Below are positions 60,801 to 64,000 of a stretch of DNA of 64,000 bases, piece after piece. Each line of letters opens with the position of its first letter. The first letter of the stretch is position 1. The DNA comes from Micromonospora_H sonneratiae (GTDB taxonomy: Bacteria; Actinomycetota; Actinomycetes; Mycobacteriales; Micromonosporaceae), in NCBI RefSeq assembly GCF_042679305.1, contig NZ_JBHTMP010000016.1, forward strand, positions 1-64,000. The letters run 5' to 3'. The notes beneath the pieces are model-generated. The model made no database searches. It was given only the letters and a program-made list of their open reading frames with translations, and was not told where the DNA came from. The position numbers and the translations under genes are program-made.

Positions 60801-61258
60801 GCCGCCACTTCCAGGTCACCTTCGACGCCCACGACCCGAAGGCGCTGTCCTCCTTCTGGGCCGAGGTGCTGGGCTACGTCCACCCCGGGCCGCCCGGAGT
60901 CGACCTGCCCGAGGGGGCCGACCCACTGGCCGCCTGGGACGACTTCCTTGAGCGGATCGGCGTACCGGAGGAGCAGCGCAACACGAGGTCGGCCATCGAG
61001 GACCCGGACGGGCAGGGCTCACGGCTGTTCTTCCAGCAGGTGCCGGAGGACAAGGTCGCCAAGAACCGCGTCCACCTCGACGTCCGCGTGGCTCCCGGAC
61101 TACAGGGGGAGGAGCGGATGGCGGTGCTGGAGGTCGAGTGCGACCGGCTCGTCGCGCTGGGAGCGACCCGGGTACGTCGCCACGAACCCGAGCCCCCGAT
61201 GGGCGCCGGCTGGATCGTGATGGCCGACCCCGAGGGCAACGAGTTCTGCCTGGACTGA
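60797..61258 (+). CDS. VOC (glyoxalase-fold) family protein
   Basis: 153 residues from ATG 60797. Two betaalphabeta-type halves: FQVTFDAHDPKALSSFWAEVLGYV at the start and VHLDVRV...LVALGATRVRRHE...WIVMADPEGNEFCLD at the end, the usual landmarks of glyoxalase/bleomycin-resistance-like proteins. Translationally coupled to the DinB remnant and divergent from the WYL regulator, an arrangement common for small stress or detoxification enzymes. Confidence 0.87.
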   Translation: MSRHFQVTFDAHDPKALSSFWAEVLGYVHPGPPGVDLPEGADPLAAWDDFLERIGVPEEQRNTRSAIEDPDGQGSRLFFQQVPEDKVAKNRVHLDVRVAPGLQGEERMAVLEVECDRLVALGATRVRRHEPEPPMGAGWIVMADPEGNEFCLD

Positions 61259-61332
61259 CCTGTCCTGAGGCTTCTGGAAGCCACAGCTGAAGGCGCCGCA
61301 GCGACTGTGCTCGATTTGATCGCGGATCGCCA

Positions 61333-61361
61333 TTGACGCATTGCTCTTGATCCCCTAGCGT
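61333..61361 (+). promoter_or_regulatory. Candidate housekeeping promoter TTGACG-N17-TAGCGT
   Basis: TTGACG (61333-61338) and TAGCGT (61356-61361) are 17 bases apart, a good match to the actinobacterial vegetative consensus. It precedes the short leader ORF at 61395 and the PLP enzyme operon. Confidence 0.6.
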
Positions 61362-61394
61362 CGGATCACCGGTTTTCAACGAAGGGAGATCGTT

Positions 61395-61427
61395 ATGCGC
61401 TGCCTCGAACCACCGATCGAGTCCTAA
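61395..61427 (+). CDS. Possible 10-residue leader peptide
   Basis: ATG 61395 preceded by GAAGGGAG encodes MRCLEPPIES and stops at TAA 61425-61427, 10 bases before the GTG of the PLP enzyme. Good ribosome site and position suggest a translated leader for coupling or attenuation. It could equally be chance. Confidence 0.35.
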   Translation: MRCLEPPIES

Positions 61428-61437
61428 TCGGATTACC

Positions 61438-62445
61438 GTGATCGCGCCGGGCGCCATTGATGGTCGCCCGGCGTATTCGCGGGCGGCCATGGTGTCCTTT
61501 CCCCCGGTTGTCGTCGACCTGCTGCGGATCGACGCGAACATCCAACGGTTCCATCGAGCCACGGCGGCTGCGGGTTGCCAGGTTCGTGCCCATGTCAAGG
61601 CGCACCGCACGGCAGAGTTGGCGCAGCGGCAAGTCGCCGCTGGCGCGGTCGGCGTCGCGGTGCACACCGCCAGCGCTGCCGTACGGCTCGCCGAGGCCGG
61701 CGTTCAGGACATCGTGCTGGCCTGGCCGTGGCCGGATGCGTGGCGGTTCCCGTTGTTCGCCGATGCCGCCGCGACCATTCCACGCTTTGCGATCCACGTC
61801 GACCGGCCCGAGTCGATCACCGGTATCGGTGCGGCGGCGACCGAGCGTGACACCGAGGTCGGGGTCCGCATCGATCTGCGGCATACGCCGGCAGAGTCTG
61901 CCCTTGCGCTCGCGAGACTTGCCGTGGACACGACCGGCGTACGGTTCGACGGGCTCTCCGGTTACTGTCCAACCGCGACCGCCGACGAGATTCGGGACCG
62001 GTACGAGGTTGGACGGCGGTACGCACAGAGCGTGGTCGCGGTGGCCGAAGCGCTCCGCGACGCCGGCATCGACTGTCCAGTCGTGAGCGTCGGCGGAACC
62101 CCGACCGCGCCGGGTGCCTGCGGTGTCGACGGCGTGACCGAGATCTGCGCCGGGGTTTACGCCAGTTTCGACGGCGGGCTGGCGGCCGCTGGCGTCTGCG
62201 CGCCGACCGACGTGGCGCTCAGCGTCGCCGCCGACGCGACCGAACTGCTCGACGGATGCGCACAGCACTGGGACGCGGGAGTGGCCTGGATGCCGGCAGC
62301 GTCGCCCTATTCGGACCGGCTCGTCCCGGCCCACGTCTGTCCGCTCGCCGCCAACCTTCTCAAGTACGGCGTCGAAATCACTGTGGTTGCAGATGGCGAG
62401 CAGGTGGCGACCTGGCGACCGTTCGCAGCGCCGGACCGCGTGTGA
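61438..62445 (+). CDS. DSD1/D-threonine aldolase-like PLP enzyme
   Basis: 335 residues from GTG 61438; ATG 61489 (MVSFPPVVVDLLRID) is an alternative that matches usual family starts better. The alanine-racemase-type barrel Lys is K54 in VRAHVKAHRTAELAQRQ. The C-terminal VPAHVCPLAANL gives the His-x-Cys metal pair of the D-threonine aldolase/D-serine dehydratase group. VSVGGTPTAPG is another family landmark. First gene of an operon with an MFS exporter and a methyltransferase; the substrate may be a D-beta-hydroxy amino acid. Confidence 0.85.
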   Translation: MIAPGAIDGRPAYSRAAMVSFPPVVVDLLRIDANIQRFHRATAAAGCQVRAHVKAHRTAELAQRQVAAGAVGVAVHTASAAVRLAEAGVQDIVLAWPWPDAWRFPLFADAAATIPRFAIHVDRPESITGIGAAATERDTEVGVRIDLRHTPAESALALARLAVDTTGVRFDGLSGYCPTATADEIRDRYEVGRRYAQSVVAVAEALRDAGIDCPVVSVGGTPTAPGACGVDGVTEICAGVYASFDGGLAAAGVCAPTDVALSVAADATELLDGCAQHWDAGVAWMPAASPYSDRLVPAHVCPLAANLLKYGVEITVVADGEQVATWRPFAAPDRV

Positions 62446-63695
62446 CTACAACGTCGCGTCCAGCGGGTTCGCTGGTCGCCGATCTGAGCCTGTTGCGACA
62501 GCGCCGGTTCGCGTTGCTCCTCGCCGGCCGAACCATATCCATGTTCGGCAATTCGTTCGGCCCGATCGCGATTACGTTTGGTGTTCTCGCGCTGCCCGGC
62601 GCAACCCCGGTGACGCTGTCTGTCGTGCTGGCCGGGCACGCGGCGGCACAACTTGGGCTGATGCTGCTTGGTGGGGTGATCGGCGACCGGTTCCCGCGCC
62701 ACTGGGTGCTGGTAGCAGCCGAGACGATCTCCGGTTGCGCATTCGCCGCCCTCGCCGCGATGCTGCTGACGGGCTGGGCACCACTGCCGCTTCTGGTCGG
62801 GGCCGCGTCCGTGGCTGGCGGCGCCTCAGCACTGCTGCTTCCGACACTGACCGGCGTGATACCCGACGTGGTCGACCGGCGCCACCTGCGGCCGGCGAAC
62901 GGGCTGTTGCGCCTGGGCGGCAACGCCGCGACCATCGGTGGCATTGCGGTAGCCGGCGCGGCGGTCGCGCTGCTCGGCCCAGGTGTAGCGGCCGCAGTTG
63001 ACGCCGCCACCTACTTTGTCGCCGCCGCGCTGCTCGCCACGCTACGCGCCAGCACCCCCGCCGCCCCTCGCACCCGTCGCCATGTCTGGGTCGACCTGCG
63101 CGAGGGGTTCCGCGAGTTCGTCGGCCGACAGTGGCTGTGGGTGGTGGTCGGATCGGCCGCGTTCCTCAACGCCGGTACAGCGGCGACGTTCACGGTGCTT
63201 GGGCCGGTGCTCGCCGCCCAACGGCTCGGCGGCGCGATCGGCTGGTCAGTCATCCTCGCGGGCTACATCGCCGGGATGCTGTTGTCGGTGCTCGCCACCC
63301 TACGGATTCGGCCCGTGCGGCCGCTGCGTACCGCAGCCCTGGTTACGCCGCTGCTCGCGGCACCGCTGGCCGCCATGGGGACTGGCGCGCCGGTGGCCGT
63401 GGCGAGCGCCGCCGCCTTCTGCGCCGGAGCGGCGTTCAACGTCTTCAGCGTCCTGTGGGAGACCACCCTGCAGCAGAGAGTGCCGGCGGCCGTGCTGGCG
63501 CGGGTGACCTCCTGTAACTATTTGGTCGCGCTGTCGTTCAAGCCGGTCGGCATCTACCTCGCCGGGCGCGCCGTTACCGGCATGGGCGCCGACTTGGCCA
63601 CCCTCACCGCCGGCGCCGTGGTGCTGGCCGCCGGACTCGCCCCGCTGGCCTCGCCGCAAGTGCGCCAGCTAACCGACCATAGTGGAGCAAGTTGA
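62442..63695 (+). CDS. MFS transporter (exporter type)
   Basis: 417 residues from GTG 62442 (GTGA overlap). About twelve helices; LLRQRRFALLLAGRTISMFGNSFGPIAITF at the start and the loop GGVIGDRFPRHWVL resemble the MFS_3/enterobactin-exporter-like group. It overlaps the methyltransferase start by one base (TGATG). In this operon it may export the product made or modified by the flanking enzymes. Confidence 0.87.
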   Translation: MTTTSRPAGSLVADLSLLRQRRFALLLAGRTISMFGNSFGPIAITFGVLALPGATPVTLSVVLAGHAAAQLGLMLLGGVIGDRFPRHWVLVAAETISGCAFAALAAMLLTGWAPLPLLVGAASVAGGASALLLPTLTGVIPDVVDRRHLRPANGLLRLGGNAATIGGIAVAGAAVALLGPGVAAAVDAATYFVAAALLATLRASTPAAPRTRRHVWVDLREGFREFVGRQWLWVVVGSAAFLNAGTAATFTVLGPVLAAQRLGGAIGWSVILAGYIAGMLLSVLATLRIRPVRPLRTAALVTPLLAAPLAAMGTGAPVAVASAAAFCAGAAFNVFSVLWETTLQQRVPAAVLARVTSCNYLVALSFKPVGIYLAGRAVTGMGADLATLTAGAVVLAAGLAPLASPQVRQLTDHSGAS

Positions 63696-64000
63696 TGGAA
63701 CAGTACGCCGAAGGCTTCGCCCAGGCCTATGACGAGCACTGGAGCCCGTACCCGACCCGGGCCGCCGAGCAGTTGCTGCGGCTGCACCAGGCTCTCGATC
63801 CGAATGCCGAGCGGCGGCTGCTCGACATCGGTTGCGGCACCGGCATAGTGGCGGCCCAGTTCCAGCAGGCGGGGTACGAGGTGACCGGGCTGGACGTTTC
63901 GGAGGCAATGCTGCGGCGTGCCCGTGTCCGGCTCGGTGACAGCGCCGTGCTCGTTCACGGCGACGCCACGGACTTTGCCGTTGCTGAGCCGTTCCCGCTG
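63695..64000 (+). CDS. Class I SAM-dependent methyltransferase (3' partial)
   Basis: 102 codons are visible from ATG 63695 before the right edge. MEQYAEGFAQAYDEHWSPY is followed by motif I LLDIGCGTG, the acidic residue in VTGLDVSEAML, and HGDATDF (motif II/III region). Substrate unknown. Coupled by TGATG to the MFS gene. Confidence 0.85.
   Translation, partial: MEQYAEGFAQAYDEHWSPYPTRAAEQLLRLHQALDPNAERRLLDIGCGTGIVAAQFQQAGYEVTGLDVSEAMLRRARVRLGDSAVLVHGDATDFAVAEPFPL

Overview
This is high-GC actinobacterial DNA with frequent GTG starts, four-base start/stop overlaps and GGAAGGGGC-type hairpin terminators. It is most like a Micromonosporaceae (Micromonospora-type) chromosome. No rRNA, tRNA, CRISPR array, phage or insertion sequence was seen.

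Bases 1-38.8 kb form the notable region: an accessory locus built around two giant genes. Giant 1 runs off the left edge; 8,024+ residues are visible and about 8,300 are predicted. Giant 2 is complete at 3,279 residues. Giant 2 starts with a hydrophobic WXG100/CpnT-like helical domain of the kind found on type VII secretion substrates, and the window opens at the end of the same domain in giant 1. Behind it both carry arrays of enzyme-like domains. These include nine caspase-like (clan CD, C80/CHAT-like) units with an intact His/Cys pair, plus degenerate copies. Giant 1 has an OTU-type cysteine protease and a second divergent OTU-like domain. Giant 2 has a TcdA/TcdB-type DxD glycosyltransferase and a metzincin-like HExxHxxGxxD metalloprotease. 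Giant 1 contains internal duplications of about 2,000 residues (OTU, helical region, long beta-rich region) and of about 1,000-1,100 residues (caspase-like units). The architecture recalls MARTX and large clostridial toxins, but on an actinobacterial type VII-like leader.

Beside the giants are two paralogous membrane-anchored proteins with golvesin-C-like outer domains, a membrane-anchored L-type-lectin-like protein, and an ECF sigma factor. The promoters of these three anchored proteins share one element, TGAAC-N17-CGTAGTG, twice on + and once on -, the last two divergent. This suggests a local sigma regulon controlling the surface proteins that accompany the giants. No type VII secretion core gene lies in the window.

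From 38.8 kb on the content is ordinary chromosomal: a small conserved protein; a large LuxR/MalT-like ATPase regulator with a UUCG-loop terminator; a small protein and three lipoproteins; a TetR regulator divergent from a serine beta-lactamase-like hydrolase; a nitrilase-family amidohydrolase; a small hypothetical; a SanA/DUF218 membrane protein; a DUF2804 protein convergent with an MFS/GH2 glycosidase operon; and a CYTH protein. A five-gene NikABCDE/Dpp-type ABC importer (54.4-59.5 kb) sits behind a palindrome TTGC-N9-GCAA that fits the nickel regulator Nur. Then come a WYL regulator divergent from a DinB remnant and a VOC protein. The last operon encodes a DSD1/D-threonine-aldolase-like PLP enzyme, an MFS exporter and a methyltransferase cut by the right edge.
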